Assembly: GCA_950295325.1 (NCBI GenBank)
Contig: OX485807.1
Location: 46,718,440-46,778,439 of the forward strand
Source of the DNA: Polytrichum commune
Taxonomy: Eukaryota; Streptophyta; Polytrichopsida; Polytrichales; Polytrichaceae
Length of the DNA stretch: 60,000 nucleotides
Reading direction: 5' to 3'
In this document: piece after piece, positions 35,023 through 48,100 of the stretch
How positions within the stretch are numbered: position 1 is the first letter of the stretch
How the letters are laid out: each line of letters starts with the position of its first letter
Position numbers and translations under genes: made by a program
Notes under the pieces: model-generated
The model's database searches: none
What the model was told of the DNA's origin: nothing
What the model saw: only the letters and a program-made list of their open reading frames with translations

Positions 35023-38000
35023 ATGGCGCAATTGTGGAGTGTGCCTCTCCCGCAGCAGGGGGGACTATGGAGGGGGCAGCAAAGAGTGACCGGGTGGATG
35101 CCGCCTCTGGGAAGTGGGGGGCGGGTGGCGGTGGCGAGAAGATCTGACAAATTGGTTCTTCGGATTGTGACGAAGGCGCAGCCCACCGGTGTGGAGGCGG
35201 GGAATGTGGAGTGGCTGGATTTCGCGAAGCAGGATGGGGCGGAGGGCGACGAGGATGCCTTCCGCAAGTGGAAGCGCGAGAAGGAGGAGGAGGAGAAGGG
35301 CAAAGCGGAGCAGCCGCCGCAAGCGTCAAGTGGCGGGGCGGAGGAGGGCAGTGTCCTGAACCTGACGTTGCAGAGCGAAAGCGACCAGAAGCGCCGGGAG
35401 AAGGAGTTCGCGAGCATCCTTCAGGTGAATGCTATTTTCTTTCTTCCCGTAACTGAATTTGCACCATAACGATTTTTCCTTCTTTTTCCTACCTTCTCGT
35501 TGTGCATTTTTCTCTATAAGAAGCAAGGTCGATGATTCCACTCCTCTGCAGTGGACTGCATCGCAAGCACGATCGCCTCGTGTTGGGCTTACATGACTGC
35601 GAGGAGCAATGCAGTAATAGTGGCTTGAATTTGCCAAGATAGGAAAGGAATTTTGGGGGATGTCAGTGATGCTCTGTCAAAAAGTAGGGAGTGCGGCAAC
35701 TGCTTGCTTTGTATCTGCAATGTGAGGGTTGAGGGAATGTGAGAGGGCTTGGTGATTGATATTATAGGGCGGAGTTGATGATGATGAGGATGGCCATGTA
35801 GGTTCCAACGGAGGAGAGGGACAGAGTGCAGAAATTGCACGTGTTGACTCGAGCGGCAGCGGCATTGGCTGCTGTGGAGGCCCTGTTGGGAAGCAACCCA
35901 GTGCAGCAACAGCAAAGACCAGCCTCCACCACCAGTTCAGGCACACCGAAATGGGTGACCACGTCCAGTGTAGAAGTCAAGGCTCCCGCACTTCAACAAA
36001 GACCGCTGTCTTCAGGTATCTATCTCCTCATTGCCCTACTCAAACTTCCGAATCGATTCTTTAAGCGAAGTCACCTATGCCAAATTTGGCTCCTCTCTTC
36101 ATTTCACACGAATGTTATGTTAGTAATTTGATTACCTTCTTTTCCTTAAATTCCTTCAATCTTCAATTCCTTGAATTCTTCGAGACTCCAGACTTTCTTA
36201 AATTCTTCACAAACGATCCCGATGCAACTTATCGTATTGATATTGAACATGAGATGATGATGATTCGAAGTTGTTGTTGCTGCCTTGTGGAGAAGGATGT
36301 GGATAATTAGCAGACATGGAACTCTTTTACTTTACTGAGTTCGAGACATGTGTTTACATGGACTTCGACATAAACTGAGGAAATGTGAAGCGTGTGCTTG
36401 TCAAGAATAAGAAACGAACTGGTGATTCCTCTCTCCGGTGCAAGTAGCATGTTGGGAGTGTCTTTGACAAGGAATGTGGTGTGACTCGTTGAACCTTGTT
36501 GAACGGCAGCTGTGCTGATTATGGGATTGTTTGCATTGGAGGGGACTTGCCTGGAAGTGCATCAGAAGCAGGAGCAACACTTGGAGCACAGGCTACACCT
36601 GGACCAGATTTTTGGGCATGGGTTCCTCCACCAGACGACAGGAGACCGGAGGAAGTGTTCACACCTGCAATGAAAGCAGACACGAGTGTTCCAAAACCAC
36701 TACCCATTCTTGCCGAAAAGGAAAGGATGGAAGGGAGTCTCCAACTGCCTTTGGAAAGGGAGGTCAAGGAACTGCCAATGTTGCAGAGCAGACCTGTTCC
36801 ATCCTTGCCACCTCTTCAATCTCTTTTGGAGGTTGAGAAGGAAAAAGTTGGAGAGAAAGAGGTGCAACAAGAACCATCAACACGCACACCTGATTTGGTA
36901 CCAGAGACCGTCACTGCTGTGAAGCAAGGAATGCAAACAGCAGGAAAAGAGACAAGTGGAATTCATAAAGATGGTTCTAGGTGGTGGCAAGAGCAGGGTG
37001 TTGAATATCGTGCTAATGGCGTTGTTTGTAGCTGGACTGTAATTCGAGGCGTAACTGCTGACGGAAGTGTAGAGTGGGAAGAGAAGTTCTGGGAGGCAGC
37101 TGATTCCTATGATTTCAAGGAACTCGGAGCAGAAAAATCAGGGCGTGATTCATCGGGAGGTGTTTGGCGTGAGTTTTGGCAAGAGTCAATGTGGCAGGTG
37201 TGTGTCATGCCCTTCCTGTCTTACCAGCCTTTATTTGCCTTTTTTTCATGTCTCATTTTCATGCCATTCAATGCTTTCATTCAATACTCTGTTCATTCTA
37301 GGTAACACCAATGCAACATGGAAGGAAATCATGCCAAATCATCTTCAAGGCCATTCTTTCTTAACTAGACATCTGCTTATGGCGTTTTTGAGTTGTGCAC
37401 TGGACAGGATGCGACCACTGGGCTCATGCATATTCAGAAGAGTGCAGACAAGTGGGGCAAAAATGGGCAGGGTGGGCAGTGGCATGAGAAGTGGATGGAG
37501 CACTATGATGCGTCAGGGCGTGCAGAGAAGTGGGCTGATAAATGGAGTCAAGTTGATCCAAATACACCTTTGGAAGCTGGTCATGCCCATGTTTGGCATG
37601 AAAGGTAAATTAACCTCACATTCCTATGTCTCCTTGTAAACTTAAGGCCACTTTACACTATGGCCAATTGCCGTTTCCATGAAATTGTGAGGGTCCTTGA
37701 AACTCACCCAAAGGCCCTACCATGTATAATGGAAATTTAGCTTTGTGTGGCCACCGGCCTTCAAGTGTCGTGTAAAGGCATACGCAACTGGGCTATCAAC
37801 CAAATGCTATTTCATTACCATCTTATATATGTGGGCCCTTGCACACAAGCAGTTATAATTAATCAAGGATTGTGATATTTTGAAGTGTCATGGTCTCCCA
37901 GTTTTGTGTTAGACCCACCTCTTTGAGGTAGGCTTGATGCAAACCCCAGTAGACCGTGAAACATTATCCATTTCATGCCATGTAGGACTCCATGTAGCTT

Positions 38001-38571
38001 TTCCATTCATTCAAACTTCCTTGGTCCCAAATGCCCTTTCAACTCTAGTGTAAACTGAAGTTGGACAGCCAGGATTTTGAAAAACCAATGGTTATGGGCC
38101 CTCAAGTTTTAGTGTACAGTGGCCCTCAACAAATAAGTTTTGGGTGCATCTGAATTTTGGGTTAGGTCGTGGGATCTCAATGACCGCAATGCTCTGTGCA
38201 GGTGGGGGGAGGAGTATGATGGGCAAGGGGCGTCTATGAAGTATACAGACAAATGGGCAGAGAGGTCGGACGGCACGAAGTGGGGTGATAAGTGGGATGA
38301 GCGCTTCAACCAGCAAGGTCATGGGCTGAAACAGGGTGAAACATGGTGGGAGGGCCAATATGGTGAGCGATGGAATAGAACATGGGGTGAGGGACACAAT
38401 GGCTCAGGCTGGGTGCACAAGTATGGGAAGAGCAGCAGTGGGGAGCACTGGGACACACACCAGCAGGAGCACACTTGGTATGAAAGGCATCCGCACTTTG
38501 GCTTTCGAGAGTGCTTGGAGAATTCCAGGGAGCTGCGGCGTGTTGGTAAGAGGAAAAGAAGGACGCTGTAG
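35023..38571 (+). CDS. LESV: LESV/ESV1-family starch granule protein
   Basis: Five exons: 35023-35424, 35802-36015, 36542-37197, 37408-37604, 38202-38571, giving 612 residues with closed phases. The N-terminus (MAQLWSVPLPQQGG, then a basic Ser/Arg-containing stretch) fits a plastid transit peptide. The middle has a TPGPDFWAWVPPP motif. From about residue 353 a Trp-rich domain begins (WWQEQGVEYR, WTVIRGVTADGSVEWEEKFW, KSGRD, VWREFWQES) and runs to near the end as repeated WxxKW, HxxKW and ExW units (ADKWGKNG, EKWADKW, ETWWEGQYGERWNR, SGWVHKYGKSSSGEHW). Family knowledge: these proteins bind glucan chains at starch granules and influence granule phase and turnover. Intron 4 carries a MITE-like insertion. 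LESV is preferred over ESV1 because of the extended C-terminus; this is from memory of the family. Confidence 0.9.
37645..38125. mobile_element. Tourist-like MITE in LESV intron 4
   Basis: The left end, AGGCCACTTTACACTATGG, and the reverse complement of the right end, GGGCCACTGTACACTA, match at 13 of the first 15 positions. It is flanked by TTA on the left and TCA on the right, a likely decayed TTA duplication. No coding capacity. The termini belong to the same GGGCC-CTTTACAC family as the element at 49953. Confidence 0.65.
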
Positions 38572-41220
38572 AGGGCACATGGTACTAGTGAAATATTATA
38601 CACAACAAGTCACTTCAAACTGCTGGTTACTTGAGCTAGGATGTAGGAAGATGATAGATATACTCAACCAACCCATCTTTGAAAGTTTGAACAATTTGTG
38701 GGTTGGCACTTGAAGAACCAGTCACAGACAGCACCCATGTATGTTATTAAATCTTGGGTGCTATAGAGGAGGAACCACCATGTCATAATAGAACGGATAT
38801 CTGACCTTTCTCTACCAAGCTTTAGCAAGCACCCTGCTGAGAATAATCTAGGGGATTACCTGGGTTCCTTCACCACAATCTGAGACACTTTTTTGGGCTC
38901 AAAAACTTTACCATTATGTGTATGCCACCAAGAATCTAGTAGGTGCATTTTCAGGTCTCAATAATTTCTGCATATATATGCTTCCAAACAGCATGTTATT
39001 GACACAACAGAATTACCGCGACCACACAGGCAAACACAACACCTGATTGTTCTCCTCTATTTGTTCATGGCACTGGTGACCCAGGTTCTCTTAAGATCAC
39101 TTTGGGGATGATGAATGATGAGAAAGTTGTTTGGCTATAGTTGTGAGAAAACAGAACTGACTCACAGTTGTGGTTTATCTTGACACAATTATTAGTCTGC
39201 CACTTAACCTTGTACACAGATGGATGACAGGTCATTGACAAGCTTACCATGACTGCCATGATGTGCAACATAGTGCAAATTCTGCACTCGATTCAGAAAG
39301 TCTTCCTACTCCTGGAATCCTGAAACTAGGAGTGAGCAAAAAGGGTCCCTAGACTGGAGAGATCTTGCTCCAAGGGAAGTGGAGAGGATGACCTCAAGTG
39401 ATGTATACAAGAGAGAATTGCAATTCTATGTTACTAAGATATGTGCTCTACTCATTTCTTTGAATGGCAGTAGGAGCATGCAGGTGAAGAGGCTCTTCAC
39501 TTACATTTACCTCCCTAGAAGTTGGCGTTCATGTCTATTGTATTTTTTTTTGTGTTATCTATCTATCTATCTGTCTCCACTGATGCATATTTTAATGATC
39601 AACGTTGAAAAATGTCAACAAAACATCTATTTACTTCAGATGATGTGATGTTATGTGACTCTAGTGGCTGATGCCCATGTCCATCAAGTCCTCGTCATAG
39701 CTTTGTTGACCCAATTATTTTTCATCAGTGTTGTAATTTTCACCATGTAATGTAAGTGAGTTCATATGTACATTTTAGGGCCACTGTATGCGAAAACATA
39801 GCCAGAGTGACGCCTAACAAATGCACATGCAATTACACTTGCATCCATACATGTGCAAGGATCTTTTCTAAGTAGTATCCTTGCATAATAGCACACAAAA
39901 CTCCTAATAAAACAAATAACCTTTGCCTTTGCCATTCAAGCATACGACACAATCTTAATCTATGCCTCTTACTAGGCTTTTGACAATCTTAATCCTTAAG
40001 GGACATGGGGTCTCAAATATACAACCATGTACACAATTTATACGGGCTTCACCACGTTCATAAATCATATTCTATATATTTATGTGTTTGAAACCTTATT
40101 ATGACCATTTTTTTATGTCAAGGAGAAAATAAAAATATAATCATATTAGACACTCATGATCAAAACAAAAAAAATGTATTTGTATCAAAGGGCATTCATG
40201 CTACATATTAGAACTTAAATCTTCAATTATATCAAAGTCTTTGACTATTCTAATAATGCACTTGAAGCATAAGTTGATTTTAGATAGGGTCCTATTGGTT
40301 GAGGGCATAATTTTGAACCCAAGGAGTTCATATTAAAGTCTACATCCAAGATTTGAAAAAAAATGAAGTGGTACTAATATGATATCACTTTTTATCCAAA
40401 CCTTGGCAGTCCCAACTCAAGATACTCTTAGTATGAGAAATCAATCTCCAAGCTTGGGTCCAATCTTGAGTCCAAAAGTAAGGTCCATAAAGAAGTGTTT
40501 TGAACCCCATGTTTGTTGGACGCAAACCCTAATGGAGACCCACCCTCAATTTCATTTGAAGCTGCAGCCTTTTGTGCCACTGCTCGACACTAAGAGGAAT
40601 GAAGCTGAGATGGGTACCGTTTGATGATATAGGTACTGCGAATTCGACACTAATTATAAACATCAAGGAAAATGAAGCTGAGATGGATACCCTTTGACGA
40701 TAAAGAAACTGCTAGCATGATAGGGTAAGAGAGTACATACCCTGGAATACCCTGCTAAGTACGAGGGTAACCTCCGAAGGATTCGTGAGAGACGTAAGGG
40801 GAAATCTCGCAAGGTACAGATCATATCTTACTGCACTAATAAGCTCAATTCTACACCCTCCAGTTTAACTTACGTGTCGAAATAGCCCTCGATTGTCCTG
40901 TGGATGCTGTCGGAACGACCACCTGGAATCCACGGAATCTCATGTCATCAGGATTCGGAATTGGGATCTATGTAGTGTGGAAAGAAGCGTAACTCACAAC
41001 TTATTCTTCTTCATCGAACTGGAAGGGAGTCGTAACTTAGTGATCTTGGCTATGGGGTTGCAGTAAACTTTTTTCTCAGTTGTTCGAATTCAAGGGCCCC
41101 TTCTCCAGGATCGAATGAGATGCTCTGGAGCAATTGGGGAGACTGCACAACTTCGATCCTGGTCGAATGACAATTTCGCGCGACGCGAGTTTGGGCAGAC
41201 AGGACGGCCCCGAATTTGCT
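38572..41220. other. Spacer between LESV and SPRING-like gene
   Basis: No gene supported. A CTAT microsatellite lies at about 39556-39572. A tandem duplication of about 60 bp lies at 40584-40643 and 40644-40712, sharing TCGACACTAA, AATGAAGCTGAGATGG and TACC.TTTGA. Confidence 0.5.
40584..40712. repeat. Tandem duplication, about 60 bp
   Basis: Two adjacent diverged copies, each starting TCGACACTAA and containing ATGAAGCTGAGATGG, in the spacer before the SPRING-like gene. Not open as protein. Confidence 0.6.
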
Positions 41221-41228
41221 ATTGGGCA

Positions 41229-41252
41229 TTCTAGGGTTCGGCTTAGGGTTTG
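41229..41252 (+). promoter_or_regulatory. Telo-box cluster upstream of SPRING-like gene
   Basis: CTAGGGTT and TTAGGGTTTGG lie about 200 bases before the ATG at 41451. Telo-boxes (AAACCCTA or its complement) are common plant proximal promoter elements, often of housekeeping genes. Confidence 0.4.
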
Positions 41253-41450
41253 GGGATATCAATCTCTCTTGGTGCTTGTGCTACGAGCACCTATGTGAGA
41301 GTAATGTGTGGGTTTAAGGTTTTCTAGGATCGTTGAGCTTGAATTCATTCGCGAGACTTGTCTGCTTCATGGAAACGCATTGGAGATAGTCACGCGGATT
41401 TTTTGACCTGAGAGATAAGGCATTGCGGGGACATCAACCAGCACAGAGCA

Positions 41451-44400
41451 ATGTCGGGGAGGGCCAGTGGCGGATTGACTTACATGGGCTTAAAGTCGTT
41501 AGAAGGCGACAAGATGCTACGAGTTTTGATTCTTTGGCTATGTTGCTTCTGTCCACTGAGCTCATCTCTGCGTATTATTGGGTATGTTAAATGCTCCTGT
41601 TTAGACTGAATTGCTTCTCTCCAGGACATGCACAACCTCTTGACTCGGTGTTCGTAAATTGACAAGTATCCAGATATGTGTTCTGGTCATTTATGGTCAA
41701 AGACGTGGTGATCATATCTGACATTGCGGAATAGTCTTTCTGGAAGGATGTATTGCTGTTTACAATCCCTAGGTAGAAATGAGACCATTATCAGGAAGTG
41801 GAGAGCATATAATGGGAATGGGAAGAGAATGACCTTGTTCACGAGAGTGGAAGAAGTTGATTTTGACATCATTGCCATCCTCAGGAAATTGTGTCTAGTG
41901 CAGATTGTATGTCCACACCCAATTGTATATTTTCTGTGTGAGAGCACGGATTTAATATGGATAAGGGGCGCCTGTAAATTTCTTAAATTCTTGCCGATGT
42001 CTACTTTTTAGATTTGAGATTTCTTGATTGGTCAACTTTTGCAATTGTTTCAGGATTGAGGAAAGGAGGACAGATCAGCTACTTCACAATAATGGGATGC
42101 AGTGTAACAATACTATTCAGGGGCGGGATCTACTCTCGGATAGTCATGGTAAGAATCTTAATTCTATGTCACTTTAATCTGGTTTTATATAATATATCTT
42201 CTCTAGATTTCTTCTGAACCTTTGCTGAGTATATGGCATTTTGTGAGGTTTGGCAGCGTAATTACTTGCACTACTAGATTTTGGACGCGTACCTTTCTCT
42301 TTGTCATTTTTGAATACGCTGGATTCAAGTATTTCTTCACCTCGAGGGATGTCTATCTATCTATCTATCTATGTGTGTGTATATATATATATAATAGATG
42401 TTTATGAGTGTCAGGGTGAGATCTCCCCAGGGCCATTTTGGTACTGTTGAGATGCCCTTGATGAGTGGGGATGCACCGCAGTTGTTTGTTGCATTCTAAG
42501 GACATAAGTGGTAAAATCGGAATTCATGTAATTCTTAGTTAGATTATTGAAATTGGAAATGATCATTTAGGGTTTAACCTTCTGAAAAAATTACATGACG
42601 ACGACATGCTGCTAAGTACTTTGGGTCCATTAATGTTGTTTGGCTCTCAAAGTTGATGTTGATTGTTTAATTGTTGAATTTCCCTTGGAGACTCCATGCT
42701 GATGGTGTGCACAGCTTAGGTAACAGGTCCAAAGAGGGCACAGTAGTCGATTGAGTACTGTAACATATTTGTAACAATGTTCTTCACTATATCTAATTAG
42801 AAGTACTTATTCATATGGCAATTGTGGTGTAAGGATTTGGGAAATTTGTGGGGAGGTTATCCAAGTCACTTCTTCAGGCAGTTACTGTTGCCTCTGTCTA
42901 TTGCTTCTTCTTCAAATAATCCCAAACTTTTTCCTTCAGTTTCTTCTCTGGTTTCCTGGACCCTTTTTGTGATTGTTGTCAGCAACAGGACTGTCTCCTG
43001 ATTCTTTCCAAATTATGTCATTTTCATTTACATTTGAGAAAAGCCCATGAATGTGTAGTGGTAAGCTAGTTATTGCGACTTGACACCACTATAATTCATG
43101 TTCCTAACTGTGGATGGTTCAGAAGGAGGTAGTTTGCATACCAATAGATTATAGCGTTGTAGCATACTATCAGATTAATCTTTCCATATCTTGTTTTGAT
43201 ATCCTGTTAGTAGGCGACCTTGGACCTTTCATAGTCAATTTGACGCAAAGTTGTAGCCATGCTTGCCAAATTTTTGCAACTTACTTTTTTGATATATTTA
43301 TCTCTCCAGTATTTATTTTGCTCCATCATCAAAAATTATTTTTAATATTAAATAAAGCTGGGGTTCAGGGTATGTCTGCAGCATCATGGCTATTGATCCT
43401 GCTACAGCATGCTGTCCAGAGGCTGGGGAGAAATATTCTTGTCTGTAAGTTCATGGATTCTTGCATGTAGGTGTCCTATCAAAAAAATTATGTGGTTACA
43501 TGTAGTTTCTTGCATGATTTCTGTGTAGTGACATGATTTTCATATGAGATGAGAAGGCATTGTGCAGCATGGATTGGAACTGACATCCTGTCTCTTTCCT
43601 ATGCGCAGGGGTTGCAACATGTCGTCACAGTGCTGCAATGCATATGAATACTGTGTGTCATGCTGCTTGAATCCTTCACGGGTGTGTTATCTTCTCTGAT
43701 CAAGTTCAAATATGATCCTATCTCTAAATAGACCTGTGTTGCATTGTGTACTAAATGGTTGCTGGTTTTGGTGTAAAGACAGCCTTGGATGTTGCGTTAA
43801 GAACAAAGCTTGCCAAACAGTCAACTTCTGGTGAGTTGCAATTATTCGTTCTTGTTCTGGCCACGTGGTTGGCATTCTTTCACGTACAGCTGGGCACTTG
43901 AAATGCGTCTGCTAATTGTGGAATATGCACAGGGACATGCACAAGTTTGTTTGACTACTGCAAAGGGCGCTGTCGGCATAATTCTGAGAGTGTGGTATGA
44001 TCCCCAACATTTTTGACTAATTCCTTCAATTGTCTCTCTAATATCAGTAAATGTTTCTAACTTGATGGCCTCTGTCCTTCAGGTCCATGAAAATGCCTAC
44101 GTGAGTGGGGATCATCACTGCTTTTCAGCAAAATCCAACCCAATTGGTTGGTAACTATCCTTTTGCAACCCTCATCGATCTTACAACTGCAACTATGTAT
44201 GTACTGTATGTACTTCTGTGACTTGAATAATAATAAGATGACTGATATGCCTCATTTTGCATCTACAGGTGGACCAGCCGAGGCAAGTGCTGAGGTTGCC
44301 TTGGCAGATGTGTCAATTCTTGTTGGCAGGTAAGAAAGAAGTGCTTTGAGTTATTGTCGCCTTATATTTTTATTCGTGAAATAGTTGTTCTTTTTAACTG

Positions 44401-45186
44401 AGTGCCACGTTTTCTGTTTGCGCAGGCAAGGACAGGCTTGTGATGCCGCATGCAATGAGAGGAGGCTTTCATGCAAAGAAGAGAAACTTGCATCAATAAA
44501 TACTTGTGCAGAGTAAGCTGTTATACCAATCATTACTCTTGTCTTTCCTTGATGAAGGAGAACGACCACATTTAATCACTACCAAGTCATGATTATGTGG
44601 GTTTTACATGCTTCACAAATCCCAAGTCTCATATAGGTCGAAGATTATTTCTCTACATTTAGAAATTTGTGAAAGTAATCTGCTTCCGGCAAGAGGCCCA
44701 TAAATTCAAGAAGCCCTGTTTGCTGTCCAGTTTTGATAATATCGAATTCGACTTAGCTATTCTGTGATTGAGTAGTGATTGGGCCTGAAATTCAGAAACA
44801 CCTCAAAGAGCCACTTGGTGTTAAAAGTACAATGCACAGGAAGCATTCTATGCCTATTCATGGATTTGTCTTCCCACCCATGATAAAGAAATTGGACATG
44901 GGACTCTGCAGGTTACAAAAGTTCAATAAGTGCAAAGGGCTATGTATACCCAGTTCTGGCCCTGATCAACCAGCAGAGGTGGTCAGCACAGCTCCGAAGC
45001 ACCTGGTACTTCTCCTTTCCTCTCTTTTGCAGTTTTGTAAGGCTGTTTGGGGCTACATTACACATAGACTAATCTGTTCTTGTTTGTTTCCAGAATCCAG
45101 GGGCATGCTTGTACAACACCCAAGTTAGCCAGCTGTCTTGTAAAGGCTCACACCCTTATACTCGCCGATTGTGTCCATGTGCTTGA
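41451..45186 (+). CDS. SPRING (C12orf49) homologue, Cys-rich membrane protein
   Basis: Eleven exons: 41451-41581, 42054-42148, 43369-43444, 43609-43681, 43779-43830, 43933-43994, 44083-44146, 44269-44329, 44426-44512, 44912-45005, 45094-45186, making 295 residues with closed phases. A hydrophobic segment near residues 24-38 (LRVLILWLCCFCPLSSSL) fits a signal anchor. The family core follows: QCNNTIQGRDLLSDSHGYVC, then CCNAYEYCVSCCLNPSR and FDYCKGRCRHNSESVVHENAY, all with conserved Cys spacing. A plant-type extension adds SILVGR, CDAACNERRLSC, CKGLC, PDQPAEVV, NPGACLYNTQ and RRLCPCA. In animals SPRING is a Golgi membrane glycoprotein needed for site-1 protease maturation and SREBP signalling. 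The plant role is unknown; a link to plant site-1 protease is only a guess. Confidence 0.92.
42349..42395. repeat. Compound CTAT/GT/AT microsatellite
   Basis: In intron 2 of the SPRING-like gene, which is the gene's longest intron (about 1.2 kb). Confidence 0.8.
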
Positions 45187-48100
45187 TTGGGGTTGTGCGC
45201 CTCTTTTCAGTGGTAACAATCAACTGGTCCAACATATTTGCCATATATTATGTGAGGAGGCCAAGCAAAATCTGGTTCTGGTTCTGTCAGGTGACAGGTC
45301 CCTCCAAAGCAGCAGCGACCACAATCATTGTTCATGATAGATTATAATCATCTTGATGTTTTAGATCATCCTTGGTAGCTCTCATATTTCTGTAATATAT
45401 TATTCATTGTCCTTTTATCTTTCTGGGCAACCTAGAGGAAGGTTTGCAGTTAAAACTGGGGATACATTTGAAGTGAGCAAGATAAATTGTTTTAAAAGTC
45501 CCATATTTTCTAAAAGTTTGCAGCAAGCTTCACATTCCTGTTCACTCCATGGAGGCAGCAGGGTCATCGACCTTGAGTATCAAATGACATTTTTAAAATC
45601 TGTAAGGTGACATTTGCACTTAAATGATGGGTTCTTGAGTGAAGTAATTCTATGGAGTGAAGCACGCAATAAATTCGCAGTGGCTGTTTCAAGAATAACC
45701 TTACCAGTGGATAGAGAATTTGTTGCATTGTAAATGCAAACCTGAAATTACACGCATCAGGCCTGCCAATTACAAAACCTTATTTCTTTTCTGTATGCTC
45801 ATTGCTCTATCCTTGACTCATTAGAATAGAGCATATTCTTGACTCATACCTTGTTCCCTGATAGTTATGTGCTGATATCACATTGTGTTAAGATGAGTCC
45901 TTTCCTTCACTCAAATCCCAGCCTAGAACATGCTTAAAGCCTTTTATATACAAAAGTTGGGATATGAATTGACATAGATAGGCCACATTTGTATTGGCAG
46001 CACTCATTCCGTAATTCAACTTGTAAGTTCATGATACCTGCAAACAACACCTTTGCTATTTTGAAGATTAACAGGTTTGGTTAGTATGTTTATCCTTGAG
46101 CTGCATTGCAAATTCCATGAGATACCTGGGAGGGTGGGTGGTGTCACCCTTTCTCAAGGCACTACTATCTTGCCAAACATTCTAATGTTTTCTTCAGAGC
46201 TTTCCAGGAACAATTCTTACACCACATGTATATTTACACTTTTGGTCATGTACTCATAAGCATCTTCAAACAATTAGTGATAACCACAAAGTTTGACTTA
46301 AGCTTGTCTCATATCAAAGCAAAAAAAAAAACCATTAAGTTTTGGCTTAGACATCAGAGGTTCGGTACTTGTAACCAAAATCCCGGATAGATACAAACTT
46401 CCTCATCTCATAGTCAAAGCAATACCAGGTAATTATTCACCTTAAGTTGTAGTACCAAGGAAGGCACCTCTATAGAAACTTGCCATAAACGTGTGGGAAC
46501 CAAGTATTTGTTAAGGGGCTATTTATCTAAGTCTTTGAAGTTCAAAGTTCATCCACATTGGATAAAAGTTCATACATAACAACCGAAGTTCATTCACAAT
46601 ATTAAATTTCTATTCATGTTTTCAACAAACCCCCGGTATATTTTTTTACATAACTTAATTTACCTCAACTTACTCATCCTACAAAATAGAATAAAATTCA
46701 AAATTTTATTAGGCTATTTTACAAAATATAAGCAAGTTAGCACAATTTATAGCACTATATGTTTTATATAAATTATGTATGAATATATAATGGAGCCTAA
46801 TGTAGATCTAAATGTCTTGTGAATATGTTCCACCCTACCTTTTCTTGCATGTTGTTTCTACGAAAATCACCAATAAATGCCCCCTCGATTATAGTGCAAG
46901 ACAAGTAACTATCTTATGTGTGTGTCCTACAGCCAGATATGTAATCCACTTGCATACATATAACAACAAAAAAGAATAAAAAGGAATTAAAAAAACTAAC
47001 TAACTCCCTTTGTATACATCCTACTTAGCACTTCAAACTTGAAAGAATTGTTTCACTTGTGCCAATACAACCATCCATCATAAAATGAGGTTAGTTTATG
47101 TACACAAGGTGTCCACAACAATATTCCACTTGTTATCGAGGTCACAAGTGTGAAGACACAAGATTCAACAATATTATAAAAAGAGCATGCATGTTTCTTT
47201 GCATCAAATTCTACAGAGGTCATTCCTCTCAACCTTGTTAGCCGTGGAACATGTGAGGTCCTGATGATGTTATCCCGCAGCACAACTTCTATTACCACGC
47301 TCCAGAGTTCAGAAGTTACCACTAATTCATGTGCAACACCTCCCTCTCCCACTTAGAAACGCAGATAAGTGGAGGTCACTTAGTTTAACCCTAAGTAAGT
47401 AGGTTAAAGGCTAATCCCTAACCCGAATCATAGGACAAGATGGCTTGACCTACGCCAAGCATCCCCTCTCCTAAGTCCTGATTTGGTAGGTAAGGATTTT
47501 CTAGCTCATAGGGCTCCATCGTATCATCAAGGCTCATTACCACTTTTGCCAATTTTGAATTATCAAAACACCTTTCTGATTTGTATTCAAGTACGTGTAA
47601 ATTTCCAAAGACACATGGTCATTTCTAAATGTACTTGTATGTATGTGGACTAGAGTTGTGGTGCCAACTTTCTGTAACTTAGAACCACACTTAAAGTCAT
47701 TCCATACAATGAAAGCTTTAAAAAAAAATTTACTGTAGAGAGAGAGAGAGCACTGGTGAATCCTCATCGGCACAAAAAAAAAAAGCCGAATCACCCAGTA
47801 TTCACAAATTACAGGGGTGTTGGCAGGAAGATGCCCTCCGCATCATATTCAACTCCAGTGGTAATACTATGTGCTCTAAGTTTGCGAATTCCATATCAAT
47901 ACACCTGTTCTTTTTTACACGATCTTTGTCTACGTGGTGGAATGTCCTGCCTGAGGTGTCGCCCTGACTTGCCTTTGGAATGGCATGGATAATTATTTGT
48001 TATGCGCCCGACAGAATGTTTCGGGGTGGTCGGAGCCTTTTGGGATGGAATCGAAATCAGAAACTCATGACGAGGATGATGTTGTTGGGTCACATACACA

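Noticed and set aside
34842-35417. 191-codon minus-strand frame opposite LESV exon 1
   Set aside because: Low-complexity Pro/Ser/Arg shadow of a GC-rich coding exon.
47053-47352. 99-codon minus-strand frame
   Set aside because: No recognisable motif, no leader or splice context; likely chance.
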